A DNA stretch of 64,000 nt from Verrucomicrobiia bacterium (GTDB lineage Bacteria > Verrucomicrobiota > Verrucomicrobiia > Limisphaerales > CAIMTB01). The notes beneath the pieces are model-generated. The model searched no databases and was not told where the DNA came from. It saw only the letters and a list, made by a program, of their open reading frames with translations. The stretch spans positions 86,525 to 150,524 of the forward strand of contig JAHCBA010000014.1 of the NCBI GenBank assembly GCA_019634625.1, given 5' to 3'. This document shows positions 35,974-43,830 of the stretch, piece after piece (position 1 is the first letter of the stretch; each line of letters opens with the position of its first letter). Made by a program: the position numbers and the translations under genes.

Positions 35974-36894
35974 ATGACGCCCCGAACGTCCCTCGTCGCA
36001 CTCCTCGTCGCCCTGTTCTTCGGGACGGGCTGTTCCATCCGTCAACTGGCCGTCAACCGCGTCGCCGACGCCCTGGCCGGCGGGACCGGCACGTTCGCCT
36101 CCGACAACGACCCCGAACTCGTCCGCGACGCCCTCCCCTTCAGCCTCAAACTGATGGAAAGCCTCCTCGCCGAGAGCCCCCGGCACGTTGGCCTGCTCAC
36201 CGCCCTCGCCAGCGGCTTCACCCAGTACGGCTACGCCTTCATCGAACAGTCCGCCGATCGCATCGAGGATCACGACCTCGACCGCGCCCGTGAACTCCGC
36301 CTCCGCGCCCGCAACCTCTACCTCCGGGGCCGCGACTACGCCCTCCGCGGGATCGAGGCCCGGCATCCCGGCTTCACCCGCCGCCTCGATGCCAGTCCCG
36401 CCCATGCCGTGACGGTTGCCCGCAAGGAGGATGTCCCCCTCCTCTACTGGGCCGCCGCCTCCTGGGCCGCCGCCATCGCCCAGTCCAAGGACGACCCGGC
36501 CCTCGTCGGCGACCTGTCCCGGGTCGAAGCCCTGATCGATCGTGCCCTCGCCCTCGACCCGTCATGGAATCGCGGCGCGATTCATGCCCTCCTCGTTCCC
36601 TTCGAAATGAGCCGGGCCACCGGCGAAGGCGACCCGGTCCTCCGTGCCACCCGCCACTTCGATCGGGCCCTCGAGCTTGGCGAAGGCCGCCTGGCCGGCC
36701 CGCTGGTCTCCTATGCCGAGGCCGTCTGCATCCCCACCGAAGACCGCGCACGGTTCGAATCCCTCCTCCGCCAGGCGCTTGCCCTCGACGTCGATGCCGA
36801 TCCATCCAGCCGCGTCGAGAACCTCGTCGTCCAGCGCCGTGCCGCCTGGCTCCTCCAACGGATCGACGAGTTGTTCTTGCCCCCGCTGGAGTAA
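35974..36894 (+). CDS. TatT-like TPR lipoprotein of a TRAP transporter (TPAT system)
   Basis: A 306-residue lipoprotein starting at ATG 35974 (MTPRTSLVALLVALFFGTGC, lipobox FGTGC, lipidated Cys20). The helical body matches the TRAP transporter TatT family: DNDPELVRDALPFSLKLMESLLAESPRHVGLL, YTQYGYAFIEQSADRIED-like segment, ARNLYLRGRDYALRGIEARHPGF, VPLLYWAAASWAAAI and IDRALALDPSWNRGAIHALL. In the Treponema pallidum Tp0956-Tp0957 system TatT forms a trimeric TPR ring that docks the substrate-binding protein. The substrate-binding protein and permease follow directly. It is the first gene of the operon, 167 bases from the divergent pseudopilin gene start. Confidence 0.9.
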   Translation: MTPRTSLVALLVALFFGTGCSIRQLAVNRVADALAGGTGTFASDNDPELVRDALPFSLKLMESLLAESPRHVGLLTALASGFTQYGYAFIEQSADRIEDHDLDRARELRLRARNLYLRGRDYALRGIEARHPGFTRRLDASPAHAVTVARKEDVPLLYWAAASWAAAIAQSKDDPALVGDLSRVEALIDRALALDPSWNRGAIHALLVPFEMSRATGEGDPVLRATRHFDRALELGEGRLAGPLVSYAEAVCIPTEDRARFESLLRQALALDVDADPSSRVENLVVQRRAAWLLQRIDELFLPPLE

Positions 36895-36935
36895 GGCTGT
36901 TGGTTCGCGCCCCAAAACCGGTGTATCTCGTCCCG

Positions 36936-37967
36936 ATGAATCGTCGCCAGTTCCTCCGCCATTCGGCCGTCGGCCTCGCCGCCACCCCCTGGGCCGTCCC
37001 ATTCGTCGCCCGCGCCGCCGCCCGTCCCGAGTTCCGCCTCGCCATGGCCACCGTGGCCCCCCGCGGTTCGTCCTTCCACCAGTCCTTCCAGACCATGGCC
37101 CGCCAATGGCGCGATGCCTCCGGCGGCCGGGTGGACGTCACCCTCTACCCCGGCACCCAGGGCGGCGAACCGGCCATCGTCCGCCGCATGGGCATCCAGC
37201 AGCTCCAGGGCGCCATGCTCACCGCCGCCGGCATGGGCCTCATCGACAAGGCCCCCACCGCCCTCCAGCTCATCCCCATGGCCTTCCAATCCTGGGAGGA
37301 GGTCGATCACGTCCGCGATGCCATGCGTCCCCGCCTCGAACAGGCCTTCACCGACAAGGGCTACCAGGTCCTGTTCTGGGCCGACGCCGGCTGGGTCCGC
37401 TGGTTCACCCGTCGCCCCATCCTCCGCCCCGCCGATCTCAAACCGATGAAGATCTTCGCCGCCGCCGGCGACAACGACGCCATCGACATCATGCGGGCCT
37501 ACTACGACCCCGTCCCGCTCGAACCCGACAAGATCTTCACCGCACTCACCACCGGCCTCATCGACGGCGTCCCGCTCCCCCCCTTCCTCGCCAATTTCAC
37601 CCAGGTCGCCTCCGTCGCCCGTCACATGCTCGACCTCCGCTTCACTCCCGTCACCGGCGCCCTCCTCGTCTCCCGCCGCGCCTGGGAACGCATCCCCGCC
37701 GACCTCCGCACCCGCCTCGAATCCATCGCCGAGGAAACGGGAGCCGAAGTGCGTGCCCAGAGCCGCGCCGAAGATGACGCCGCCATCACCGCCATGCGCG
37801 ACCGGCAGGGCCTCACCGTCCATCCCGTCACCCCCGATGTGGCAGCCGAATGGCGCCAGGTCATCGCCGAAGCCTACCCGCGCCTGCGCGGCCGCCTCGT
37901 GCCCGCCCCCCTCTTCGATGAGGTTCAACGCCTCCTCGGGACCTTCCGCACCGCCTCCGGCGCATGA
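36936..37967 (+). CDS. TRAP transporter substrate-binding protein (DctP/TatP type), Tat-exported
   Basis: A 343-residue periplasmic binding protein starting at ATG 36936 with a twin-arginine signal (MNRRQFLRHSAVGLAATPWA then AARA). The body has the DctP family blocks: FRLAMATVAPRGSSFHQSFQTMARQW, GRVDVTLYPGTQGGEPAIVRRM, GYQVLFWADAGWVRWFTRRPI, LKPMKIFAAAGDNDAIDIM and TALTTGLIDGVPLPP. TRAP binding proteins usually carry carboxylates; for TPAT systems hydrophobic ligands have been suggested. The longer frame upstream to 36564 overlaps tatT and is not real. The stop overlaps the permease start in ATGA (37964-37967). Confidence 0.93.
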   Translation: MNRRQFLRHSAVGLAATPWAVPFVARAAARPEFRLAMATVAPRGSSFHQSFQTMARQWRDASGGRVDVTLYPGTQGGEPAIVRRMGIQQLQGAMLTAAGMGLIDKAPTALQLIPMAFQSWEEVDHVRDAMRPRLEQAFTDKGYQVLFWADAGWVRWFTRRPILRPADLKPMKIFAAAGDNDAIDIMRAYYDPVPLEPDKIFTALTTGLIDGVPLPPFLANFTQVASVARHMLDLRFTPVTGALLVSRRAWERIPADLRTRLESIAEETGAEVRAQSRAEDDAAITAMRDRQGLTVHPVTPDVAAEWRQVIAEAYPRLRGRLVPAPLFDEVQRLLGTFRTASGA

Positions 37968-39835
37968 GCGCCCCCGGATTCCAACCTCCCCCGGCCCCGG
38001 CTACCGGCGACCCGCCTCCCCCGGTCGCCGCCGCCAAAATCCGCCCGACAGCCCGCCTCGAGAACGGCGTCCTCGTGGTCCTCCTCGGCGGCATGCTCCT
38101 GCTCCCGGTCCTCGAATTGCTCCGGCGCCGCGGCCTGATCCCCTTCGGCATCCAAAGCCCCGAAGCCTGGCTCGGCCATTTCAACCTCCTCGTCGGTGTG
38201 GTCGGCGGCGCCATTGCCGCCCGGGAAGGTCGTCTCCTCGCCCTCTCCACCCTCCCCCAGTTCCTCCCGCAAAACTGGATGCGCCACACCGCGTCCCTCG
38301 TCGCCGGTCTCGTCGCCGCCGCCATCGCCGCCGCCCTCTGCCTCGCAAGCTGGCAGCTCACCGCCGCCGAAAAGCTCTCCGGTCGCACCCTCGCCTACGG
38401 GATCCCCGTCTGGATCCTGCTCGGCGCCCTCCCCCTTGGCTTCGCCGCCATCGCCCTGCGCCTGGCCTGGCGCGCCGGCCCCTCCTGGCCCTGGCGCACC
38501 GCAGCCTTCACGCTCGCCACCCTCCTCCTCGTCGCCGCCTGGAAACCTCCCGCCGACCCCGCCGCCCTCGTCGTCCCAGCCCTCCTCCTCCTCCTGCTCG
38601 CCGCCATCCTCGGCGCCCCCATCTTTGCCGTCCTCGGCGGCGCGGCGGTCATCCTGTTCTGGGGACGCGGCGACCCGCTCGCCTCCATTCCCCTCGATCA
38701 CTACGAACAGGTGGTGAACCCCCTCCTCCCCATGGTGCCCCTCTTCACCCTCACGGGGTACTTCCTCGCGGAAAGCGGCGCCTCACGACGCCTGGTCCGC
38801 GTCTTCCTCGCCTGGTTCGGCTCCATCCGCGGCGGCCCGGCCATCGTCACCGCCCTGGTCTGCGCCTTCTTCACCACCTTCACCGGCGGCTCCGGCGTCA
38901 CCATCCTCGCCCTCGGCGGCCTCCTCTACCCCATCCTCGTCGCCGCCCGCTACCGCGAACGGGATGCCCTCGGTCTCCTCACCGGCGCCGGTTCCCTCGG
39001 CATCCTCCTGCCCCCCTGCCTCCCCCTCATCCTCTACGCCATCGTCGCCAACGTCCCCATCACCCAGCTCTTCCTCGCCGGCTTGCTGCCAGGTCTCTTC
39101 ATGGTCGGACTCGCCTCCGCCTGGGGCGTCTATGCCGGACCCCGCCTCACCACCGCCGAACGCCGCTTCAACCTCCACGAAGCCCTCGCCGCCTCCTGGG
39201 CTGCCAAATGGGAACTCCTCCTGCCGTTCGTGGCCTTCGCCGGCCTCTTCTTCTGCCTCCCCGCCGAAGCCGCCGCCCTCACCGCCCTCTACGCCCTCCT
39301 CACCCAGACCCTCCTCCATCGCGACCTCCACTGGCGCCGCGATGTGCCGCGCGTCATGACCGAATGCGGCCTCCTCGTCGGCGGCGTCCTCCTCATCCTC
39401 GGCGTCGCCATGGGCTTCACCAACTTCCTCATCACCGCCCAGGTCCCCGATCACGCCGCCGACTGGGTCCAGGCCGCCATCCGTTCCCCCTGGGTCTTCC
39501 TCCTCGCCCTCAATCTCTTCCTCATCCTCGTGGGCTGCCTCATGGACATCTACGCCGCCATCGTCGTCGTCGTGCCCCTGATCGTTCCCATCGGACTGGC
39601 CTTCGGCCTCGACCCCCTCCACCTCGGAATCCTCTTCATGGCCAATCTCCAGCTCGGTTACCTCACCCCGCCCGTCGGCATGAACCTCTTCCTCGCCTCC
39701 TACCGCTTCGGCAAACCCCTCCCCGAAGTCATCCGCGCCACCTTCCCCATGCTCCTCATCCTCGGCGCCGGCGTCCTCGTCATCACCTACCTCCCCGCCC
39801 TCACCACCTGGCTCCCTCGCCTGTTCAGCCGCTGA
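37964..39835 (+). CDS. Fused TRAP transporter permease (DctQM)
   Basis: A 623-residue membrane protein. Residues 1-35 are a Pro-rich cytoplasmic lead. The first roughly 170 residues supply the four small-subunit (DctQ) helices, the remainder the DctM large subunit with LLLLLLAAILGAPIFAVLGGAAVILFWG, VPLFTLTGYFLAESGASRRLV, FTGGSGVTILALGGLLYPIL, GSLGILLPPCLPLILYAIV and the C-terminal NLQLGYLTPPVGMNLFLASYRFGKPL. Fusion of Q and M is common in TPAT systems. Na+-coupled import with the binding protein is expected. The gene's last 11 bases overlap the convergent SDR gene. Confidence 0.94.
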   Translation: MSAPGFQPPPAPATGDPPPPVAAAKIRPTARLENGVLVVLLGGMLLLPVLELLRRRGLIPFGIQSPEAWLGHFNLLVGVVGGAIAAREGRLLALSTLPQFLPQNWMRHTASLVAGLVAAAIAAALCLASWQLTAAEKLSGRTLAYGIPVWILLGALPLGFAAIALRLAWRAGPSWPWRTAAFTLATLLLVAAWKPPADPAALVVPALLLLLLAAILGAPIFAVLGGAAVILFWGRGDPLASIPLDHYEQVVNPLLPMVPLFTLTGYFLAESGASRRLVRVFLAWFGSIRGGPAIVTALVCAFFTTFTGGSGVTILALGGLLYPILVAARYRERDALGLLTGAGSLGILLPPCLPLILYAIVANVPITQLFLAGLLPGLFMVGLASAWGVYAGPRLTTAERRFNLHEALAASWAAKWELLLPFVAFAGLFFCLPAEAAALTALYALLTQTLLHRDLHWRRDVPRVMTECGLLVGGVLLILGVAMGFTNFLITAQVPDHAADWVQAAIRSPWVFLLALNLFLILVGCLMDIYAAIVVVVPLIVPIGLAFGLDPLHLGILFMANLQLGYLTPPVGMNLFLASYRFGKPLPEVIRATFPMLLILGAGVLVITYLPALTTWLPRLFSR

Positions 39836-40751
39836 CCTCCCCGGCCCTCCCCGCCGGACCCCACCGCCCAATCCCCGGCAACGCCGCATACAACAGCCGG
39901 TGATACCAGCGACGCGGAAGCCACCGCCGCAGCTTGGCAAACACCCACGCATCCGGCGTCGCACTCACCCGCAACGGCGGGTCCCGCCGTTCCATCACCC
40001 GCTCGATCACCCGCGCCACCTCCTCCGGCGACGACCACGCCCGACGCATCCAGCGCTCGATGAACCCGTGCATCTCCCGGTAATGCGCATGGTACGGATC
40101 CCCCTCCTCATCCCGCCCATGCCTCGCCTGCCGCGTGAACCGCGTCCGCGTAAACGAATCGGACCGCACAAACCCCGGCTGCACCAGCGTCACCCGGATC
40201 CCCCACGGCCGCACCTCGTACCACAACGCCTCGAACGCCCCCTCCAGCGCAAACTTCGACGCGCTGTACAAGGCCATCGTCGGCATCGCCATCATCCCCC
40301 CCACCGACGACACCGAAACAATCCGCCCCGCCCGCCTCGCCCGCATCGCCGGCAACACCAGCCTCGCCAGCTCGGCCGGCCCCCGGAAATTCACCCGCAT
40401 CTGCTCCAGCCACTCCCCCTCGTTCACATGCTCGAGCACCGACCGGAAGGCGATGCCCGCGTTGTTCACCAGCACGTCCACACCCCCCAACTCCCGGTCC
40501 ACCTCCTCGACCACCCGGCGTCTCTGCCCCCCGTCCGTGACATCCATCGCCCGGATCCACAGCCGCGCCCCCTCCCGCACGCCGGCCTCCTCAAACCGCC
40601 CCAGCGATTCCTCCCGCGCCGTCGCCACCAGGTGATGCCGCCCCCCCGCCATCAACCGCCGTGTCAGCGCCAGCCCAAGCCCCGCCCCCGCCCCGGTGAT
40701 CAGCACCACCGGGACCCGACGACTCCCACCCTCCGGTGCCTCCGTGCTCAT
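39825..40751 (-). CDS. Short-chain dehydrogenase/reductase
   Basis: A 308-residue classical SDR starting at ATG 40751. It has the NAD(P)-binding TGAGAGLG (19-26), NNAG (96-99), Ser149 in VSVSSVGG, and the catalytic Tyr162-x3-Lys166 in LYSASKFALEG. The long C-terminal region (residues about 200-308) with WSSPEEVARVIERV and RRWLPRRWYHRLLYA is common in SDRs acting on lipid or steroid-like substrates; the exact substrate cannot be told. It overlaps the stop of pgpA by four bases (ATGA), giving a three-gene pgsA-pgpA-SDR operon, which hints at a lipid-related job. Upstream frame extension is only antisense shadow. Confidence 0.9.
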   Translation of the reverse strand: MSTEAPEGGSRRVPVVLITGAGAGLGLALTRRLMAGGRHHLVATAREESLGRFEEAGVREGARLWIRAMDVTDGGQRRRVVEEVDRELGGVDVLVNNAGIAFRSVLEHVNEGEWLEQMRVNFRGPAELARLVLPAMRARRAGRIVSVSSVGGMMAMPTMALYSASKFALEGAFEALWYEVRPWGIRVTLVQPGFVRSDSFTRTRFTRQARHGRDEEGDPYHAHYREMHGFIERWMRRAWSSPEEVARVIERVMERRDPPLRVSATPDAWVFAKLRRWLPRRWYHRLLYAALPGIGRWGPAGRAGEVSG

Positions 40752-41278
40752 GGCGCCCTCCCCGCCTCGATCCAACCGAACCCGATCCCCAACCCCATCA
40801 ACACCGCCACCCAGCACGCCGCCGCCACATCGTCCGCCACAATGCCCCACCCTCCGGGCCACCGTTGCAACCACCCCACCGGCCACGGCTTGGCAATGTC
40901 GAACACCCGGAACAGCCCGAACCCCAGCGCCAGCCACCACCACGGCGCCCAACCCCACCACGCCGCCACTCCGGGAAACGCCCCCCAACCCGCCAGCAAG
41001 GGCACAAAACACAGCGGCACAGCCACAATCTCATCCAGCACCACCGACCCCGGATCGTGCCGGCCCAGCACCCGTTCCGCACGCCCGCACACCCACACCG
41101 CCGCCCCGATCGCCCCCGCACACCCCGCCGCAAACACCCACGCCCGCCCCGGCACCAGCAGCAGCAGAAACCACCCCACCCCCAGCAGCGAACCCCACGT
41201 CCCCGGCGCCACCCGCAATCGCCCCACCCCGAATCCCTCGGCCACCCAAACCCACCACCTGTCCGGGCGCCCGTTCAC
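40748..41278 (-). CDS. pgpA: Phosphatidylglycerophosphatase A
   Basis: A 176-residue membrane phosphatase that removes the phosphate from phosphatidylglycerophosphate to give phosphatidylglycerol. It starts at GTG 41278, fused with the pgsA stop in GTGTGA. Family residues are visible: FGVGRLRVAPGTWGSLLG near the start, the acidic motif DPGSVVLDEIVAVPL, FRVFDIAKPWPVGWLQ and the second acidic site GIVADDVAAAC. About four hydrophobic helices span the rest. It functions directly after PgsA in the same pathway, and gene order supports this. The frame extended to 41644 would overlap pgsA and is not used. Confidence 0.92.
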   Translation of the reverse strand: MNGRPDRWWVWVAEGFGVGRLRVAPGTWGSLLGVGWFLLLLVPGRAWVFAAGCAGAIGAAVWVCGRAERVLGRHDPGSVVLDEIVAVPLCFVPLLAGWGAFPGVAAWWGWAPWWWLALGFGLFRVFDIAKPWPVGWLQRWPGGWGIVADDVAAACWVAVLMGLGIGFGWIEAGRAP

Positions 41279-41862
41279 ACGTCGCTCAAATACACCGACC
41301 GGTTTCGCCACAGATACACGCTCCCCGACAACACCGTCAGCCCCACCGCCATCCACTTCGCAGCCTCCGTGAACCACCCCACCCAAGGCGTCACGATCGC
41401 AAACTCGAAAAAGGCCCGCGCCCACGCCCCCCATGTCGGATACGCCATCGAGGTCAGAATCGCGCTGATGCACACGATCTGCGACACGGTCTTGTGCTTC
41501 CCGAACCCCTCCGCCGCCAGCACCAGGTTCTGCGAGGCCGCCAGCAGCCGCAGCCCCGTGATCGCCAGTTCCCGCGCCACAATCACAATCACCATCCACG
41601 CCGGCATCCAGTCCAGTTCCACAAACGCAATGAATGCCGAACACACGAGAATCTTGTCCGCCAGGGGATCCATCAGAATCCCGAAATTCGTGATCAGCCC
41701 CTGCCTCCGCGCAATCTCTCCATCCAGATAGTCCGTCACGCTCGCCGCCACAAACAACCCCAGCGCCACCGTCTCATGCAGCGGAAATCGCGCCAGAAGC
41801 GCCCCCAAGAACAGCACCGTCAACACCAGCCGCGACAAGGTCAGACGATTCGGCAGATTCAT
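41275..41862 (-). CDS. pgsA: CDP-diacylglycerol-glycerol-3-phosphate 3-phosphatidyltransferase
   Basis: A 195-residue integral membrane enzyme that makes phosphatidylglycerophosphate from CDP-diacylglycerol and glycerol 3-phosphate. The CDP-alcohol phosphotransferase motif DxxDGxxARx8Gx3Dx3D is intact: Asp44, Asp47, Gly48, Ala51-Arg52, Gly61, Asp65 and Asp69 (TDYLDGEIAR then GILMDPLADK). The N-terminus MNLPNRLTLSR is typical, so I prefer ATG 41862 over a TTG four codons upstream. Six hydrophobic helices are expected. It is the first gene of the pgsA-pgpA-SDR operon. Confidence 0.95.
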   Translation of the reverse strand: MNLPNRLTLSRLVLTVLFLGALLARFPLHETVALGLFVAASVTDYLDGEIARRQGLITNFGILMDPLADKILVCSAFIAFVELDWMPAWMVIVIVARELAITGLRLLAASQNLVLAAEGFGKHKTVSQIVCISAILTSMAYPTWGAWARAFFEFAIVTPWVGWFTEAAKWMAVGLTVLSGSVYLWRNRSVYLSDV

Positions 41863-41957
41863 CGGCAACAACAACCCTCGAATGCCCAGTCGTTGTCCGG
41901 GTTTTCACGCCCCGATGCAAGCGCCCTGCCATTCCCGCCTCCCAATTCAGGGCATCC

Positions 41958-42001
41958 CCAGTCGATCGCAGGGACGACCTCCGCGAGTCCTCAACAATCG
42001 C
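41958..42001 (+). repeat. Fragment of the 159-bp element (diverged)
   Basis: The core reads GCAGGGACGACCTCCGCGAG then TCCTCAACAATCG. It sits between the divergent pgsA and cytochrome-DUF1080 genes. Ends are not recognisable. Confidence 0.5.
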
Positions 42002-42043
42002 CTTGAGCCCGCCCCCGTCCCGTCCCAACGATGCGCCCCTCGC

Positions 42044-43786
42044 ATGAAGCCGCTGGTCCTTGCCCTTGCCCTCTGCCTGCTCGCCGTCGTCCCCGCCCGC
42101 GCGGCCGATACCCTCGCCGCCCTCGTCCGCATCCTCGGCGGCACCCCCCAACCCCAGCTCCAGCTCGATATCCTCCGCGGCCTCCGCGACGCCACCCAGG
42201 GCCGACCCGAACTTCCCATGCCCGATGGCTGGGAAGCCATCGAAGCCCGCCTCGCCCGCAGTGACGTCCCCGAAATCCGTTCCCTCTCCCGTTCCCTCGG
42301 CCTCACCTTCGGCTCCGCCTCCGCCCGTCTGGCCCTGCGCGTCACCCTCCAGGATCGCTCCGTCGATCCCGCCCAACGCCAGGAAGCCCTCCGTGCCCTC
42401 CTCGGCGTCCGTGACCCCGAACTTCCCCCCGTCCTTCGCGCCCTCCTCACCGATCCCGCCGTCCGTGCCGCCGCCGTCCGTGCCCTCGCCACCTTCGAGG
42501 ATCCCCAGGCCGCCCCCGCCCTCCTCGCCGTCTATCCGTCCCTCTCCCCCGGCGAACGTCGCGACGCCCTCAACACCCTCGCCGCCCGCGCCACCTCCGC
42601 CCGGATCCTCCTCGACGCCGTCGCCGAAGGCACCGTCTCCCCGCGCGACATCACCGCCGAAATCCTCCGCCAGCTCCGCAGCCTCAAGGACGATTCCATC
42701 GACACCGCCCTCACCCGCGTGTACGGACCCGTCCGCGACGTCGCCGCCGACAAGCAGGCCGAAATCGAACGCTACCGGCGCATCTACCGCGCCGGCGGCT
42801 CCACCCCCGGCGACGCCCTCCGCGGCCGCGTCGTCTATGCCCGCCTCTGCCAGCAATGCCATGTCCTCTTCGATTCCGGCGGCAAGGTCGGACCCGACCT
42901 CACCGGCTCCGCCCGCAACGACCTCGAATACGTCCTCCAGAACATCATCGATCCCAACGCCGTCATCCCCAACGAATACCTCGCCTCCACCTTCGAACTC
43001 CGCGACGGCCGCGTGGTCACCGGACTCGTCCAGCGCCAGGACGACCGCACCCTCACCGTCGCCACCGCCACCGAAACCCTCACCCTTCCCCGCGCCGACA
43101 TCGTGGACACCTTCCTCAGCCAGCTCTCCATGATGCCCGAAGGCCTCATCGATTCCCTCGCCGACCAGGAGTTCCGCGACCTCATCTACTACCTCGGCCG
43201 GCCCGGTCAGGTCCCCCTCCTCGCCACCCCCGAAACCGCCCCGCTCTTCTTCAACGGACGCGACCTCGAACTCTGGGACGGCGACGACTCCCACTGGCGC
43301 GTCGAAGAAGGCCAGCTCGTCGGCCGTGCTCACGCCTCCCACCCGGCCCCCGATTTCCTTCGCAGCGAAATGATCGCCTCCGACTTCGTCCTCCGCCTCC
43401 AGTTCCAACTCCAACCCGACGCCGCCGACGCCGCCATCCTCTTCCGCGCCGAATCCACACCCGACGGCGGCGCCACCGGCTACCGCCTCCAGCTCGGTTC
43501 CCGGAACTTCGGCCGGCTCACCCTCACCGGCAGCCCCGCTCCAGCCCAACTCCACCCCGCCCACGCCCGGCCAGCCCTCCGGCCCTGGAATACCCTCGAA
43601 ATCCGCTCCCACGGCAACCGCCTCCACATCGCTCTCAACGGCCAGCCCCACGCCGACCTCGAATCCCCGGCCGGACCACGCCAGGGCCTGGTCGCCTTCG
43701 AACTTCCTCCCGCCGCCGCCGAACTCCGCCTCAAGGACCTCGCCCTCGAACCCGCCCCCCCCCACGCCCTGACCCCTGACCCCTGA
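42044..43786 (+). CDS. Secreted HEAT repeat + c-type haem-binding + DUF1080 fusion protein
   Basis: A 580-residue protein starting at ATG 42044 with a signal peptide (MKPLVLALALCLLAVVPARA). Residues about 30-235 are HEAT-like helical repeats (LRVTLQDRSVDPAQRQEALRALLG, RALLTDPAVRAAAVRALATFEDPQAAPALL). Residues about 255-390 form the Pirellula/Verrucomicrobium-type haem-binding domain with CQQCH (Cys269, Cys272, His273) and VGPDLTGSARNDLEYVLQNIIDPNAVIPNEY. Residues about 400-575 are DUF1080 (3-keto-disaccharide hydrolase-like: PLFFNGRDLELWDGDDSHWRVEEGQLVG). It probably couples redox chemistry to sugar modification in the periplasm. Its TGA stop lies inside a heptanucleotide array. Confidence 0.9.
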   Translation: MKPLVLALALCLLAVVPARAADTLAALVRILGGTPQPQLQLDILRGLRDATQGRPELPMPDGWEAIEARLARSDVPEIRSLSRSLGLTFGSASARLALRVTLQDRSVDPAQRQEALRALLGVRDPELPPVLRALLTDPAVRAAAVRALATFEDPQAAPALLAVYPSLSPGERRDALNTLAARATSARILLDAVAEGTVSPRDITAEILRQLRSLKDDSIDTALTRVYGPVRDVAADKQAEIERYRRIYRAGGSTPGDALRGRVVYARLCQQCHVLFDSGGKVGPDLTGSARNDLEYVLQNIIDPNAVIPNEYLASTFELRDGRVVTGLVQRQDDRTLTVATATETLTLPRADIVDTFLSQLSMMPEGLIDSLADQEFRDLIYYLGRPGQVPLLATPETAPLFFNGRDLELWDGDDSHWRVEEGQLVGRAHASHPAPDFLRSEMIASDFVLRLQFQLQPDAADAAILFRAESTPDGGATGYRLQLGSRNFGRLTLTGSPAPAQLHPAHARPALRPWNTLEIRSHGNRLHIALNGQPHADLESPAGPRQGLVAFELPPAAAELRLKDLALEPAPPHALTPDP

Positions 43787-43830
43787 CCCCTGACCCCTGA
43801 CCCCTTACCACTTACCACTTACCACTTACC
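43769..43830 (+). repeat. Heptanucleotide array (CTGACCC)5(CTTACCA)3-4
   Basis: Five perfect CTGACCC units are followed by three CTTACCA units and a partial one. The array is the whole junction between two convergent genes. The plus-strand gene stops at the TGA of the third CTGACCC unit (43784-43786); the minus-strand tilS stops at the TAA made by the third CTTACCA unit it meets (43812-43814). Because 7 is not a multiple of 3, every frame meets a stop within three units. Confidence 0.97.
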
